Part shown: positions 51,357 to 60,385 of the stretch, one piece after another
Layout of the letters: every line of letters starts with the position of its first letter
How positions within the stretch are numbered: position 1 is the first letter of the stretch
Origin: Hymenobacter coccineus
Lineage (GTDB): Bacteria > Bacteroidota > Bacteroidia > Cytophagales > Hymenobacteraceae
DNA length: 64,000 bases
Direction of reading: 5' to 3'
Assembly: GCF_001816125.1 (NCBI RefSeq)
Contig: NZ_MDZA01000397.1
Location: 1 to 64,000, forward strand
Notes under the pieces: generated by a model
What the model was told of the DNA's origin: nothing
The model's database searches: none
Seen by the model: the letters and a program-made list of their open reading frames with translations, nothing else
Translations under genes and position numbers: made by a program

Positions 51357-51986
51357 ATGCCCCACGCTGCCCCTGATTTTTATGCTCACCCCACGGCCGT
51401 GCTCGACGAAGGCTGCCAGATTGGGCGCGGGAGCCGCGTGTGGCACTTTTGCCACGTGTGCGCCGGGGCCGACATTGGGGAGGACTGTAACCTGGGCCAA
51501 AACGTGTTTGTAGCCGACGGCGTGACACTGGGCCGCAACGTGAAAGTGCAAAACAACGTGAGCCTCTACGGCGGCGTGGTGTGCGAAGACGACGTGTTTC
51601 TGGGGCCCTCGGTGGTGTTCACAAACGTGAAAAACCCGCGCAGTGCCGTGCCCCGCCAGGGCCCCGGCCACTACCAAACCACGCACCTGGCGCAGGGCGC
51701 GAGCGTGGGGGCCAACGCCACCATCATGTGCGGGGTGCGGCTGGGGCCCTACGCCTTTGTGGGGGCGGGCAGCGTCGTCACGCGCGACGTGCCGGCCTAC
51801 GGCCTGGTATTCGGCAACCCCGCCCGGCCCCAGGGCTGGATGAGCGCCGCCGGCCACCGCCTGCGCTTCGACAAGAAGCGCCGCGCTACCTGCCCCGAAA
51901 CCGGCGAAACCTACGAATTAAGCACCGACGAAAAAACCGTGCGCCCCGTGCCAGCCACCGCCGACAAGCTGCCCCCTTCCCGCTAA
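51357..51986 (+). CDS. Hexapeptide-repeat N-acetyltransferase (WbpD/WlbB-like)
   Basis: 209 residues. The left-handed beta-helix is obvious from the hexapeptide repeats: 'VLDEGCQIGRGSRVWHFCHVCAGADIGEDCNLGQNVFVADGVTLGRNVKVQNNVSLYGGVVCEDDVFLGPSVVFTN'-type runs (many I/V-G-x-x pairs), 'VGANATIMCGVRLGPYAFVGAGSVVTRDVP' and 'VFGNPARPQGW'. It resembles enzymes that N-acetylate UDP-2-acetamido-3-amino-2,3-dideoxyglucuronate. The C-terminal 40 residues hold a possible 'CPETGETYEL' tail common in this family. The dehydrogenase gene follows 38 bp downstream. The partner oxidase/aminotransferase (WbpB/WbpE) genes are not in the window, so the exact substrate is uncertain. Confidence 0.83.
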   Translation: MPHAAPDFYAHPTAVLDEGCQIGRGSRVWHFCHVCAGADIGEDCNLGQNVFVADGVTLGRNVKVQNNVSLYGGVVCEDDVFLGPSVVFTNVKNPRSAVPRQGPGHYQTTHLAQGASVGANATIMCGVRLGPYAFVGAGSVVTRDVPAYGLVFGNPARPQGWMSAAGHRLRFDKKRRATCPETGETYELSTDEKTVRPVPATADKLPPSR

Positions 51987-52024
51987 TTATTCCTTCTATT
52001 TTAGCCACTTACCATTACCGCAAC

Positions 52025-53320
52025 GTGTACGACCAATTATTGCGCAAGGAGGCCACGCTGGCCGTTATCGGCCTCGGCTACGTGGGCTTGCCCATCGCCC
52101 TCGAATTTGCCAAGCAGCTCAAAGTCATCGGCTTCGACATCAATGCCGGGCGCGTGGCCCAGATGAAGCAGGCCATCGACCCCAGCGGTGAGCTGGAAGC
52201 CAAGGACTTCGAGGGCTGCGACATCACCTTCACCGATTCGCTGGAAGTGCTGCGGCAGGCGCAGTTCTTCATCGTGGCCGTGCCCACGCCCATCGACGAG
52301 CACGCCCAGCCCGACCTCAAGCCGCTGCTGGGGGCCTCGGGCTCGGTGGGCAAGGTGTTGAAAAAGGGGGATTACGTGGTGTTTGAGAGCACCGTGTACC
52401 CCGGCTGCACCGAGGAAGACTGCATTCCGGTAATGGAGAAGCTCTCGGGCTTGAAATTCCCGAACGACTTCAAGGTGGGCTACTCGCCCGAGCGCATCAA
52501 CCCCGGCGACAAGGAGCACACGCTGCGCCGCATCGTGAAGGTGGTGAGCGGCAACGACGACGAGGCCCTCGAAACAGTCGCCAAGGTTTACGAGCTGGTG
52601 GTGGACGCCGGCGTGCACCGCGCCAGCAGCATCCGGGTGGCGGAGGCGGCCAAAATCATCGAGAACACCCAGCGCGACGTCAACATTGCGCTGATGAACG
52701 AGCTGTCGATGATTTTCGACCGCATGAACATCAACACCTACGAGGTGCTGGAGGCGGCCGGCACGAAGTGGAACTTCTTGAAGTTTAGCCCCGGCCTGGT
52801 GGGCGGCCACTGCATCGGCGTGGACCCTTACTACCTGACCTACAAGGCCAAGGAGCTGGGTTACGACGCCAAGGTCATCCTGAGCGGCCGCACCACCAAC
52901 GACAACATGGGGGCCTACATCGCCCGCAAAACGGTGCAGATGATGATCAAGAAGGGCAAGGACGTGGCCAAAAGCCGCGTACTGGTGATGGGCGCCACCT
53001 TCAAGGAGAACGTGGAGGACATCCGCAACTCGAAGGTGGCCGACGTGATTCAGGAGCTCAAAAACTTCTCGGTGAACGTGGACATCGTGGACCCGCACGC
53101 CGATTCCGACGAGCTGCTGCACGAGTACGGCTTCCGCCTGACGGCCAACGACGACCTCCGCACCGACTACGACGCCGTGATTGTGGCCGTGGGCCACAAG
53201 CCCTACGCCGAGAAAGACGAAGCGTATTTCCAGTCCATCACGGCCGACAACGCCGTGCTGGTCGACATCAAGGGCCTGTACCGCGGCCGGATGCAGGAGC
53301 TGCACTACTGGAGCTTGTAA
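52025..53320 (+). CDS. tviB: UDP-N-acetylhexosamine 6-dehydrogenase (TviB/WbpO type)
   Basis: 431 residues from GTG 52025. NAD-binding 'LAVIGLGYVGLPIALEFAK', 'VPTPIDEHAQPDLKPLLGAS', 'VVFESTVYPGCTEEDCIPVMEKLSGL', 'YSPERINPGDKEHTL', 'ENTQRDVNIALMNELSMIF' and the catalytic Cys in 'GLVGGHCIGVDPYYLTYKA' match TviB/WbpO better than UDP-glucose dehydrogenase. It oxidises UDP-GlcNAc or UDP-GalNAc at C6 to the uronate. With the WbpP/TviC-type epimerase encoded at 55584 it can make UDP-GalNAcA, the Vi-antigen precursor. No ATG fits, because the conserved N-terminus begins right after the GTG. Confidence 0.92.
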   Translation: MYDQLLRKEATLAVIGLGYVGLPIALEFAKQLKVIGFDINAGRVAQMKQAIDPSGELEAKDFEGCDITFTDSLEVLRQAQFFIVAVPTPIDEHAQPDLKPLLGASGSVGKVLKKGDYVVFESTVYPGCTEEDCIPVMEKLSGLKFPNDFKVGYSPERINPGDKEHTLRRIVKVVSGNDDEALETVAKVYELVVDAGVHRASSIRVAEAAKIIENTQRDVNIALMNELSMIFDRMNINTYEVLEAAGTKWNFLKFSPGLVGGHCIGVDPYYLTYKAKELGYDAKVILSGRTTNDNMGAYIARKTVQMMIKKGKDVAKSRVLVMGATFKENVEDIRNSKVADVIQELKNFSVNVDIVDPHADSDELLHEYGFRLTANDDLRTDYDAVIVAVGHKPYAEKDEAYFQSITADNAVLVDIKGLYRGRMQELHYWSL

Positions 53321-53338
53321 CTAACTGACCCAAAAACC

Positions 53339-54361
53339 ATGAGCAAGATTCTCGTCACCGGCGGCGCCGGCTACATTGGTTCCCACGCGGTGGTAGAGCT
53401 GGCCCAGGCGGGCTACGAGCCCGTCATCGTCGACGATTTTAGCAACTCGCAAGAGTCGGTGCTGGCCGGGCTGCGCGCCATTTTGGGCCGCGACGTGCCG
53501 TGCTACCACAGCGACTGCGGCGACGCCGGGGCCCTGCGCGGCGTGTTCCAGAAGGAAGGCAGCATTGCAGGCGTTATTCACTTCGCCGCATTCAAGGCCG
53601 TGGGCGAATCGGTGCAGAAGCCGCTGGCCTACTTCCACAACAACGTGGGCTCGCTGCTGACGCTGCTGCAAGTGATGCCCGAGTTTGGGGTGGAGAACCT
53701 GGTGTTTTCGTCGTCGTGCACCGTGTACGGCAACCCCGACGCGCTGCCCGTAACGGAGGCCACGCCCACCAAACCGGCCACCTCGCCTTACGGCCGCACC
53801 AAGCAGATGTGCGAAGACATTGTGCACGACGTGGCGGGGGCCAGCAGCAACCAGCTGCGCACCATTCTGCTGCGCTATTTCAACCCAATTGGGGCCCACG
53901 CCTCGGCCAAAATTGGCGAGCTGCCCTTGGGTACGCCCAACAACTTGGTGCCGTTCATCACCCAAACCGCCGCGGGCATCCGCGAGAAGCTGACGATTTT
54001 CGGCAACGACTACGACACGCCCGACGGCACCAACGTGCGCGACTACATCCATGTGGTGGACCTGGCCAAGGCGCACGTGGTGGCTGTGCAGCGCCTGCTG
54101 GACCACAAAGCCACCGAAACGGTGGAAACCTTCAACGTGGGCACCGGCCACGGCAACACGGTGCTGGAGGTGGTGCAGGCCTTCGAAAAAGCCAGCGGCC
54201 AGAAGCTGAACTACAGCATCGGGCCCCGGCGCCCCGGCGACGTGCCCGCCATCTACGCCGACGCCACCAAGGCCGAAACCGTGCTCGGCTTCAAAACCGA
54301 AACCTCGCTGCTCGACTCGCTTGCCAGCGCCTGGAAGTGGCAGCAAACGCTGGGCAAGTAG
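53339..54361 (+). CDS. galE: UDP-glucose 4-epimerase GalE
   Basis: 340 residues. Extended SDR fold: 'ILVTGGAGYIGSHAVVELAQAG' (NAD), 'VDDFSNS', 'GVIHFAAFKAVGESVQKP', 'LVFSSSCTVYGNPDALPVTE', and the catalytic YxxxK in 'SPYGRTKQMCEDI'. The GalE signature 'RYFNPIGAHASAKIGE' and the substrate loop 'GTNVRDYIHVVDLAKAH' are present. It interconverts UDP-glucose and UDP-galactose (and possibly the N-acetyl forms). It lies 18 bp after the dehydrogenase stop, so the two are co-transcribed. Confidence 0.96.
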   Translation: MSKILVTGGAGYIGSHAVVELAQAGYEPVIVDDFSNSQESVLAGLRAILGRDVPCYHSDCGDAGALRGVFQKEGSIAGVIHFAAFKAVGESVQKPLAYFHNNVGSLLTLLQVMPEFGVENLVFSSSCTVYGNPDALPVTEATPTKPATSPYGRTKQMCEDIVHDVAGASSNQLRTILLRYFNPIGAHASAKIGELPLGTPNNLVPFITQTAAGIREKLTIFGNDYDTPDGTNVRDYIHVVDLAKAHVVAVQRLLDHKATETVETFNVGTGHGNTVLEVVQAFEKASGQKLNYSIGPRRPGDVPAIYADATKAETVLGFKTETSLLDSLASAWKWQQTLGK

Positions 54362-54430
54362 TGCTCGGCGCTAGCGCTTGGGGCCCCGGCTTCCCCTTAC
54401 GATTGCGATTTCAACCTTAGACTACGCTTT

Positions 54431-55486
54431 ATGAAAATTATCATCACCGGCGGCGCCGGCTTCATTGGCTCGCACGTGGTGCGGCTGTTCGTCACGAAGT
54501 ATCCTGATTATCAGATTATTAATCTCGACGCGCTGACGTACGCCGGCAACCTGGAAAACCTGCGTGACATAGAAGGGGCCCCCAACTACCGCTTCGTGAA
54601 GGGTGACATTTCCGACCAAGCCTTCATTGATGAGCTGTTTGCCCGCGAGGAGCCCGACGCCGTGATTCACCTCGCCGCCGAGAGCCACGTGGACCGCAGC
54701 ATCACCGACCCCATGGCGTTCGTGAAAACCAACGTCATCGGCACCGTGAACTTGCTGAACGCGGCGCGCAACCTGTGGCAACCGGGCGGCTACGCCGGCC
54801 ACACCTTCTACCACGTGAGCACCGACGAGGTGTACGGCTCACTGGACTTCGGGCCGGAGATGTTCACGGAAGAAACTTCCTACGACCCCCGCTCACCGTA
54901 TTCGGCCTCGAAGGCCAGCTCCGACCACTTCGTGCGCGCTTGGCACCACACCTACGGCCTGCCCATCAAGCTCAGCAACTGCTCAAACAACTACGGCCCC
55001 AACCACTTCCCCGAGAAGCTGATTCCGCTGGCCATCCACCGCCTGCGCACCGGCCAGCCGGTGCCCGTGTACGGTAAAGGCGAAAACGTGCGCGACTGGC
55101 TCTTCGTGAAGGACCACGCCACGGCCATCGACGCGGTGTTCCATAAGGGCAAGCTGGGCGACACCTACAACATCGGCGGCGTGAACGAGTGGCAGAACCT
55201 GAAGCTCATCGAGTTGCTCTGCGATGTGGTGGACGAGAAGACCGGCCAGGGCCCCGGCACCTCGCGCCAGCTCATCAAGTTCGTGACCGACCGCGCGGGC
55301 CACGACATGCGCTACGCCATTGACAGCAGCAAGATCATGAACGAGCTGGGTTGGAAGCCGTCTGTCACCTTCGAGCAGGGCCTGGCCCAAACCGTGGACT
55401 GGTACCTCGCCAACGAGGAATGGCTGAACAGCGTGACCAGTGGCGCCTACCAAGACTACAACACCCAACAATACAGTAATCGATAA
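54431..55486 (+). CDS. rfbB: dTDP-glucose 4,6-dehydratase
   Basis: 351 residues. SDR motifs 'IIITGGAGFIGSHVVRLFV', 'DALTYAGNLENL', 'VIHLAAESHVDRSITDP', 'FYHVSTDEVYGSL' (catalytic Asp-Glu) and YxxxK in 'SPYSASKASSDHFVRAW' are complete. 'ENVRDWLFVKDHATAID' is diagnostic for RfbB/RmlB. It makes dTDP-4-keto-6-deoxyglucose, the branch point for rhamnose and other deoxysugars. The partner thymidylyltransferase gene is in the same cluster (56719), but rfbC and rfbD are not seen, so the final sugar is unknown. It has a 69 bp gap from galE. Confidence 0.97.
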   Translation: MKIIITGGAGFIGSHVVRLFVTKYPDYQIINLDALTYAGNLENLRDIEGAPNYRFVKGDISDQAFIDELFAREEPDAVIHLAAESHVDRSITDPMAFVKTNVIGTVNLLNAARNLWQPGGYAGHTFYHVSTDEVYGSLDFGPEMFTEETSYDPRSPYSASKASSDHFVRAWHHTYGLPIKLSNCSNNYGPNHFPEKLIPLAIHRLRTGQPVPVYGKGENVRDWLFVKDHATAIDAVFHKGKLGDTYNIGGVNEWQNLKLIELLCDVVDEKTGQGPGTSRQLIKFVTDRAGHDMRYAIDSSKIMNELGWKPSVTFEQGLAQTVDWYLANEEWLNSVTSGAYQDYNTQQYSNR

Positions 55487-55564
55487 TATGAAAATGTGGA
55501 AGATGTGAAAGTGTGCACTGTTTGTTTGCCGCTAGTGCTTTTTCACATCTCCCACATTTTCATA
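55487..55564. repeat. AT-rich hairpin between rfbB and the epimerase gene
   Basis: 24 bp arms (55487-55510 TATGAAAATGTGGAAGATGT.. and 55541-55564) with one mismatch and a 30 nt loop. The left arm begins on the base after the rfbB stop codon and the right arm ends 19 bp before the next GTG. Confidence 0.88.
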
Positions 55565-55583
55565 CTCTAACACATCAATCATC

Positions 55584-56591
55584 GTGTACGACCTTCCTTT
55601 CCACGACCGGCCGCTGTCGGATACTACGTTTCTCGTCACCGGCGGCGCGGGCTTCATCGGCTCGAACCTGGTGGAATACCTGCTGAAGTACGGCGCCAAA
55701 AAGGTGCGCACCCTGGACAACTACTCCAACGGCTTCCGCAAAAACCTGGCGCTGTTTGAGGGCGACCCGGCCCTGGAAATTGTGGACGGCGACATCCGCA
55801 ACGCTGAGACGTGTGCCGCGGCCTGCTCCGGCGTGGACGTGGTGCTGCACCAGGCGGCGCTGGGCTCAGTGCCGCGGTCCATTAAGGACCCGGTGCTGAC
55901 CAATGACGTGAACGTGGGCGGCTTCGTGCAGATGCTGACCGCCGCTAAGGACGCGGGCGTCAAGCGCTTCGTGTACGCCGCTTCCAGCAGCACCTACGGC
56001 GACCACCCCGGCCTGCCCAAGGTGGAAGACCGCATCGGCAAGCCGCTCTCGCCCTACGCCGTCACGAAGTACGCTAACGAGCTGTACGCCGACGTATTTG
56101 GCCGCACTTACGGCCTGGAAATCATTGGTTTGCGCTACTTCAACATCTTTGGGCCCCGGCAAGACCCGGGCGGAGCCTATGCGGCCGTGATTCCGCTGTT
56201 CATCGACGCCATCCTGGAAAACCAGGCCCCCACACTGAACGGCGACGGCGGGCAAACCCGCGACTTCACCTTTGTGGAGAACTGCGTGCAGGCCAACATC
56301 CGCGCCGCCCTCACCACCAACCCCGGGGCCCTGAACCAGGTGTACAACATCGCCGTGGGCGACCGCACCTCGCTGGTGCAGCTGTACGACATCCTGCGCG
56401 AGGAGGCCGGCTCGGACCTGGAGCCGCAATTTGGCCCCGACCGCGCTGGCGACATCCGCGACTCGCTGGCCGACATCAGCAAGGCCAATAACCTGCTCGG
56501 CTACGCCCCCCAGATTCGCATCCGCGAGGGCTTGCAGCAGACGCTGGACTGGTTCAAAGCCAATCAGGAATTCATCAAGGAACGCAATTAA
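55584..56591 (+). CDS. wbpP: UDP-N-acetylglucosamine 4-epimerase (WbpP/TviC type)
   Basis: 335 residues from GTG 55584. 'TFLVTGGAGFIGSNLVEYLLKYG', 'VVLHQAALGSVPRSIKDP', 'FVYAASSSTYGDHPGLPKVEDRIGKPLSPYAVTKYANELYADVF' and 'GLRYFNIFGPRQDPGGAYAAVIP' are near-diagnostic for WbpP/TviC, which act on N-acetylated UDP-sugars rather than UDP-Glc. With TviB/WbpO it gives UDP-GalNAcA for surface polysaccharide. The motif SSSTYGD replaces the SSS-VYG of ordinary GalE. It lies between two hairpin repeats. Confidence 0.93.
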   Translation: MYDLPFHDRPLSDTTFLVTGGAGFIGSNLVEYLLKYGAKKVRTLDNYSNGFRKNLALFEGDPALEIVDGDIRNAETCAAACSGVDVVLHQAALGSVPRSIKDPVLTNDVNVGGFVQMLTAAKDAGVKRFVYAASSSTYGDHPGLPKVEDRIGKPLSPYAVTKYANELYADVFGRTYGLEIIGLRYFNIFGPRQDPGGAYAAVIPLFIDAILENQAPTLNGDGGQTRDFTFVENCVQANIRAALTTNPGALNQVYNIAVGDRTSLVQLYDILREEAGSDLEPQFGPDRAGDIRDSLADISKANNLLGYAPQIRIREGLQQTLDWFKANQEFIKERN

Positions 56592-56593
56592 TT

Positions 56594-56689
56594 GAACGTC
56601 ATGCTGAGCGCAGTCGAAGCATCTCTCCCGCAGCAGTAAACAAATTACTCAGCGAGAGAGATGCTTCGACTGCGCTCAGCATGACGTTC
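56594..56689. repeat. Intergenic hairpin repeat, GTCATGCTGAGCGCAGTCGAAGCATCT family
   Basis: Perfect 34 bp arms (56594-56627 and 56656-56689; GAACGTCATGCTGAGCGCAG...) with a 28 nt loop. The element starts 2 nt after the epimerase stop and ends 29 bp before rfbA. Related to the elements at 6085, 61597 and 61707. Confidence 0.93.
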
Positions 56690-56718
56690 TCAAACTTATA
56701 AGCATCATCTTCAATCAT

Positions 56719-57600
56719 ATGAAAGGCATTATCCTCGCCGGCGGCTCCGGCACCCGGCTGCACCCCCTCACCCTGGCCGTCAGCAAGCAGCTGATGCCGG
56801 TGTATGACAAGCCGATGATTTACTACCCGCTGAGCATCCTGCTGATGGCGGGCATCCGGGAAGTACTGATTATCACCACGCCCCACGACCAGGCGCAATT
56901 TAAAAAGCTGCTTGGCGACGGTAAGAACCTGGGCTGCGACTTCCAGTACGTGGTGCAGGAAGTGCCCAACGGCCTGGCGCAGGCCTTCGTGCTGGGGGCT
57001 GACTTCATCGGCCAGGACAGCGTGGCGCTGGTGCTGGGCGACAATATTTTCTACGGCGCGGGCCTGGAGGAGCTGCTGAAATCAAACAACAACCCCGACG
57101 GCGGCGTGGTGTACGCCTACCACGTGCACGACCCCGAGCGCTACGGCGTGGTGGAGTTTGATGCCGATAAGAAGGCCCTCAGCATTGAGGAGAAGCCGGC
57201 TAATCCTAAGAGCAACTACGCCGTGCCGGGCCTGTATTTCTACGACAACAGCGTGGTGGAAATTGCCAAGAACCTGGAAATGAGCCCCCGCGGCGAGTAC
57301 GAGATTACCGACGTGAACAAGGAATACCTGCGCCGCGGCAAGCTGAAGGTGGGCATTCTGAGCCGCGGCACGGCCTGGCTCGACACGGGCACCTTCGAGA
57401 GCCTGATGCAGGCCGGCGAGTACGTGCGCGTGATTGAGCAGCGCCAGGGCCTGAAGGTGGGCGCGATTGAGGAAGTGGCCTACCGCCAAGGCTTCATTAC
57501 GGCCGACGAGCTGCGGGCCCTGGCCCTGCCGCTGCGCAAGAGCGGCTACGGCGATTACCTGATGAACCTGCCCGAGCAGTTGGTGCTGGGCGCGCAGTAG
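56719..57600 (+). CDS. rfbA: Glucose-1-phosphate thymidylyltransferase
   Basis: 293 residues. Nucleotidyltransferase motif '[37 protein letters not shown]', substrate region '[21 protein letters not shown]', metal Asp in '[10 protein letters not shown]', '[23 protein letters not shown]' and '[14 protein letters not shown]'. All are conserved in RfbA/RmlA, which makes dTDP-glucose for RfbB. It is the last gene of the polysaccharide run and is followed by a strong hairpin. Confidence 0.97.
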   Translation: MKGIILAGGSGTRLHPLTLAVSKQLMPVYDKPMIYYPLSILLMAGIREVLIITTPHDQAQFKKLLGDGKNLGCDFQYVVQEVPNGLAQAFVLGADFIGQDSVALVLGDNIFYGAGLEELLKSNNNPDGGVVYAYHVHDPERYGVVEFDADKKALSIEEKPANPKSNYAVPGLYFYDNSVVEIAKNLEMSPRGEYEITDVNKEYLRRGKLKVGILSRGTAWLDTGTFESLMQAGEYVRVIEQRQGLKVGAIEEVAYRQGFITADELRALALPLRKSGYGDYLMNLPEQLVLGAQ

Positions 57601-57627
57601 GGCCCCGGGCCGAGCACAAAGTGGCCG

Positions 57628-57676
57628 AAAGCCGCGGTTTGGCTAGCGCAGGCGCGCGGCCGGGCCGCGGCTTTTG
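57628..57676 (+). terminator. Terminator after rfbA
   Basis: AAAGCCGCGG (57628-57637) and CCGCGGCTTT (57665-57674) with a 27 nt loop that can partly pair, then TTGCC. It probably ends the polysaccharide transcript. Confidence 0.7.
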
Positions 57677-57769
57677 CCTAATTTAGCAAGGCTAAAACGT
57701 GTCCTATCCTTTCCGCACGCCTCTTTCGCGCGCTTTTGTATCTGTGGCAGTATTATGGGCCGAACTTCT

Positions 57770-59845
57770 ATGAAAATTCCCGTTTTTTCCTTTGCCCTGG
57801 TGGCGGCCCTAGGGCTGGGGGCCCCGGCGGCGCGGGCCCAACACGCGCAGTGGGCCAGCAAGCTGGTGGGCGTGTCGTCGCAAAAATCGGAAGGCAAGGC
57901 GGCGTATTCGCCCGAGCAAGTCCTAGGGGCCCCCAACGCGCTGCCGCTGGGCCAAATCAACGACAAGGCCTGGATTCCGAAGAAGGAAGGGCGCGACGAA
58001 TTTATTGAAGTGCGCTTCGCCCGCTCGGTGCTGGCCCAGCAGATTACGGTGGTCGAGAACTTCAACCCCGGAGCCGTGACGAAAATCGAGCTCATTGATA
58101 CCAAAGGCGTGCACCACGAGGTGTACACCAACGACAACCCGGGGCCCCTGCCCGACGCGTACCGCACGCTGGAAGTAAAAATTGCTCCGGCCAAGCCGGC
58201 CTACCGCACCATTGGGGCAGTGGTGCACCTGAACACGGCCAAGGTGGAGGGCGTGAACCAGCTCGACGCCATCGGCGTGGCCGACGTGACGCAGACGATG
58301 GTGAAGAAGGACTTCAAGGCCCCCGATGCCGACGCGGCCGGCGTGGCCCGTTTTGACTCGTCGCTCGTGAACCTGGGGCCCTCCGTGAACAGCCCGTACG
58401 TGGACACGCACCCCGTGATTTCGCCCGACGGCCGCACCTTGTACTTTGCCCGCCAGAACCACCCGGGCAACACCGGCGGCAAAAACGACCCGCAGGACGT
58501 GTGGTTTTCGACCCTGCAAAGCGCCAGCGCCAAGGCCTGGGGCCCCGCCAAAAACATGGGTGGCCCCGTGAACACCGCCGGCTTCCCCAACGGGCTGGCC
58601 TCGGTGTCGGCCAACGGGCAGCGGCTGCTGCTGCTGGGCCACTACACGCCGGAGGGCCTGATTCCCAAGGGACCCAGCACGTCGGAGCACCGCCCGGGCG
58701 GCTGGTCGCAGCCGGCTAACGTGGACATTGAGGACTTCTACAACAACGACGACGAGCACGCCGACTACTTCCTGGCTACCTCGGGCAAGGCCCTGCTGCT
58801 GGCCGTGCAGCGCACCGACGGCCTGGGCGAGCAGGATTTGTACGTGAGCTTCCCGAAGCCCAGCCCTCCCGGCCAGCCCGTGACGTGGACCCGTCCGCGC
58901 AACCTGGGGCCCAACGTGAACACCAAAAAGGCTGACTTTGCCCCCTTCCTCGCCCCCGATGAAAAGACGCTGTACTTCGCCAGCGAGGGCCGCGGCGGCT
59001 ACGGCAAGTCCGATATTTTTTACTCCAAGCGCCTTGATGATACTTGGACGAACTGGAGCCCGCCCCGCAACCTGGGCAGCGTGGTGAACTCGCCTGACTT
59101 TGACGCTTATTACACCGTATCGGCGGCCGGCGATGATGCTTATCTGGTGTCGACGCGCAACGGCATGGCCGGCTCGAAGGATATTTTCCGCATCGCCCTG
59201 GCCCCCGCCTTCAAGCCCGAGGCTGTGACGCTGGTGCGCGGCCAGGTGCTGGACGCCGCCACCAAGAAGCCTGTCAAGGCCATCATTCACTACGAAAACC
59301 TGCTGACGGGTGAGGAAATTGGCACCGCCGAATCCGACCCCACCGACGGCTCCTACACCATTGTGCTGCCCAGCGGCGTGCAGTACGGCTACCGCGCCGA
59401 GGCCGCCAACTACATCGCCGAGAACGCCAACCTCGACGTGACGGCCCGCGACAAGTACTCGGAGCAAACCCAGGACCTGTTCATGGTGCCCTTTGCGGTG
59501 GGCCAGACGGTGAAGCTCAACAACATCTTCTTCCAGCAGAGCAAGTACTACCTGCGCACCAACTCCTACCCCGAGCTGGCCCGCCTCGTGCGCATCATGC
59601 GCGACTACCCGACGGTAGAAATCAAAATCGGCGGCCACACCGACAACCAGGGCGACCCGGCCCTGAACCTCAAGCTGAGCCTCGACCGGGTGAACGAGGT
59701 AAAGAAATACATCATAAGCAAGGGCATCACGCCCTCACGCATTACCACCGAGGGCTACGGCAGCGAGAAGCCCGTGGCCAGCAACGACCAGGAAGATACC
59801 CGCGCCCTCAACCGCCGGGTGGAATTTACCATCACAAAAAAGTAA
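57770..59845 (+). CDS. Discoidin-like/PD40/CRD/OmpA outer-membrane protein
   Basis: 691 residues from ATG 57770 (an ATG at 57755 adds MGRTS). Cleavable Sec signal ending RAQ, not a lipobox. Domains in order: a beta-sandwich resembling F5/8 (discoidin) modules ('AYSPEQVLGAPNALPLGQIND', 'EFIEVRFARSVLAQQITVVENF', about 30-170), PD40 propeller repeats (about 205-500, 'SPDGRTLYFARQN', 'APDEKTLYFASEGRGGYGKSDIFY'), a carboxypeptidase-regulatory-like domain (about 505-570) and a C-terminal OmpA domain ('IKIGGHTDNQGDPALNLKLSLDRVNEVKKYI'). It resembles the PorE-like protein encoded at 33412 but has a discoidin-like module in place of the TPRs. Confidence 0.87.
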   Translation: MKIPVFSFALVAALGLGAPAARAQHAQWASKLVGVSSQKSEGKAAYSPEQVLGAPNALPLGQINDKAWIPKKEGRDEFIEVRFARSVLAQQITVVENFNPGAVTKIELIDTKGVHHEVYTNDNPGPLPDAYRTLEVKIAPAKPAYRTIGAVVHLNTAKVEGVNQLDAIGVADVTQTMVKKDFKAPDADAAGVARFDSSLVNLGPSVNSPYVDTHPVISPDGRTLYFARQNHPGNTGGKNDPQDVWFSTLQSASAKAWGPAKNMGGPVNTAGFPNGLASVSANGQRLLLLGHYTPEGLIPKGPSTSEHRPGGWSQPANVDIEDFYNNDDEHADYFLATSGKALLLAVQRTDGLGEQDLYVSFPKPSPPGQPVTWTRPRNLGPNVNTKKADFAPFLAPDEKTLYFASEGRGGYGKSDIFYSKRLDDTWTNWSPPRNLGSVVNSPDFDAYYTVSAAGDDAYLVSTRNGMAGSKDIFRIALAPAFKPEAVTLVRGQVLDAATKKPVKAIIHYENLLTGEEIGTAESDPTDGSYTIVLPSGVQYGYRAEAANYIAENANLDVTARDKYSEQTQDLFMVPFAVGQTVKLNNIFFQQSKYYLRTNSYPELARLVRIMRDYPTVEIKIGGHTDNQGDPALNLKLSLDRVNEVKKYIISKGITPSRITTEGYGSEKPVASNDQEDTRALNRRVEFTITKK

Positions 59846-59863
59846 CCTAGGGCCCCAAATGCC

Positions 59864-59899
59864 AAAACGCCCGCTGCACTTGGTGCAGCGGGCCGTTTT
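59864..59899. terminator. Terminator after the OmpA-family gene
   Basis: AAAACGCCCGCTGCAC and TGCAGCGGGCCGTTTT (one mismatch), 4 nt loop. A- and T-runs on both sides serve the convergent small gene too. Confidence 0.87.
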
Positions 59900-59926
59900 A
59901 ATTAGCAGGCAGTATACGAAGAAAGC

Positions 59927-60268
59927 CTACTTGTCTTTCTTGGTCAGGTTCTTACCCAAGTCTTCCACTTTCTTCAGGAAGTCATCGGTGTCGGTATCGG
60001 CGTACACGCCGTAAGCCGAAGAGATAGTGCCCTTCACACCGTCGTTGGCTTCGATGGCGTAGAGGATAGAGGTGTCGTCGGGGTTGCTTTCGCCTTCGAA
60101 GCGGTAGAAATCTACGATGGTTACTTCCTCCGGTGTGTAGCTTTTGTTGGTGCTCGTGTCCATGGTGTGCAGGCGGCCGTCGGTCACGGTAAAGTCTTGG
60201 TTGTAACCGTCTTTGCTCAGCTTCTTTTCAACGTTGACGAGCGAGCGTTCTTCTTCTTTGTCTTGCAT
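59927..60268 (-). CDS. Small conserved acidic protein of Bacteroidota
   Basis: 113 residues from ATG 60268 (MQDKEEERSLVNVEKKLSKDGY). Conserved-looking segments 'GYNQDFTVTDGRLHTMDTSTNKSYTPEEVTIVDFYRFEGESNPDDTSILYAIEANDGVKGTISSAYGVYAD' match a small cytosolic family that databases often label 'phosphoribosylpyrophosphate synthetase' although it has none of that enzyme's motifs. The function is unknown. The composition is acidic and Lys-ended, and the codon use is less GC-rich, which suggests good expression. Confidence 0.82.
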   Translation of the reverse strand: MQDKEEERSLVNVEKKLSKDGYNQDFTVTDGRLHTMDTSTNKSYTPEEVTIVDFYRFEGESNPDDTSILYAIEANDGVKGTISSAYGVYADTDTDDFLKKVEDLGKNLTKKDK

Positions 60269-60385
60269 GACGCGGGGCAATAGGGGTGAGAAAAGCCCCG
60301 CCGGAAGGGCAGCGGCTACTCGGCTATACGGCACCCGGGCGGCCCGGGGTTACCGCCCGGGGCCCTAAATATTCCGGGGCCACAT

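Noticed and set aside
52037..53305. A 422-codon minus-strand open frame over the sugar dehydrogenase gene
   Set aside because: Shadow frame only; no conserved motifs.
57923..59638. A 571-codon minus-strand open frame opposite the OmpA/PD40 gene
   Set aside because: Antisense shadow in GC-rich DNA; the opposite strand encodes an unmistakable protein.
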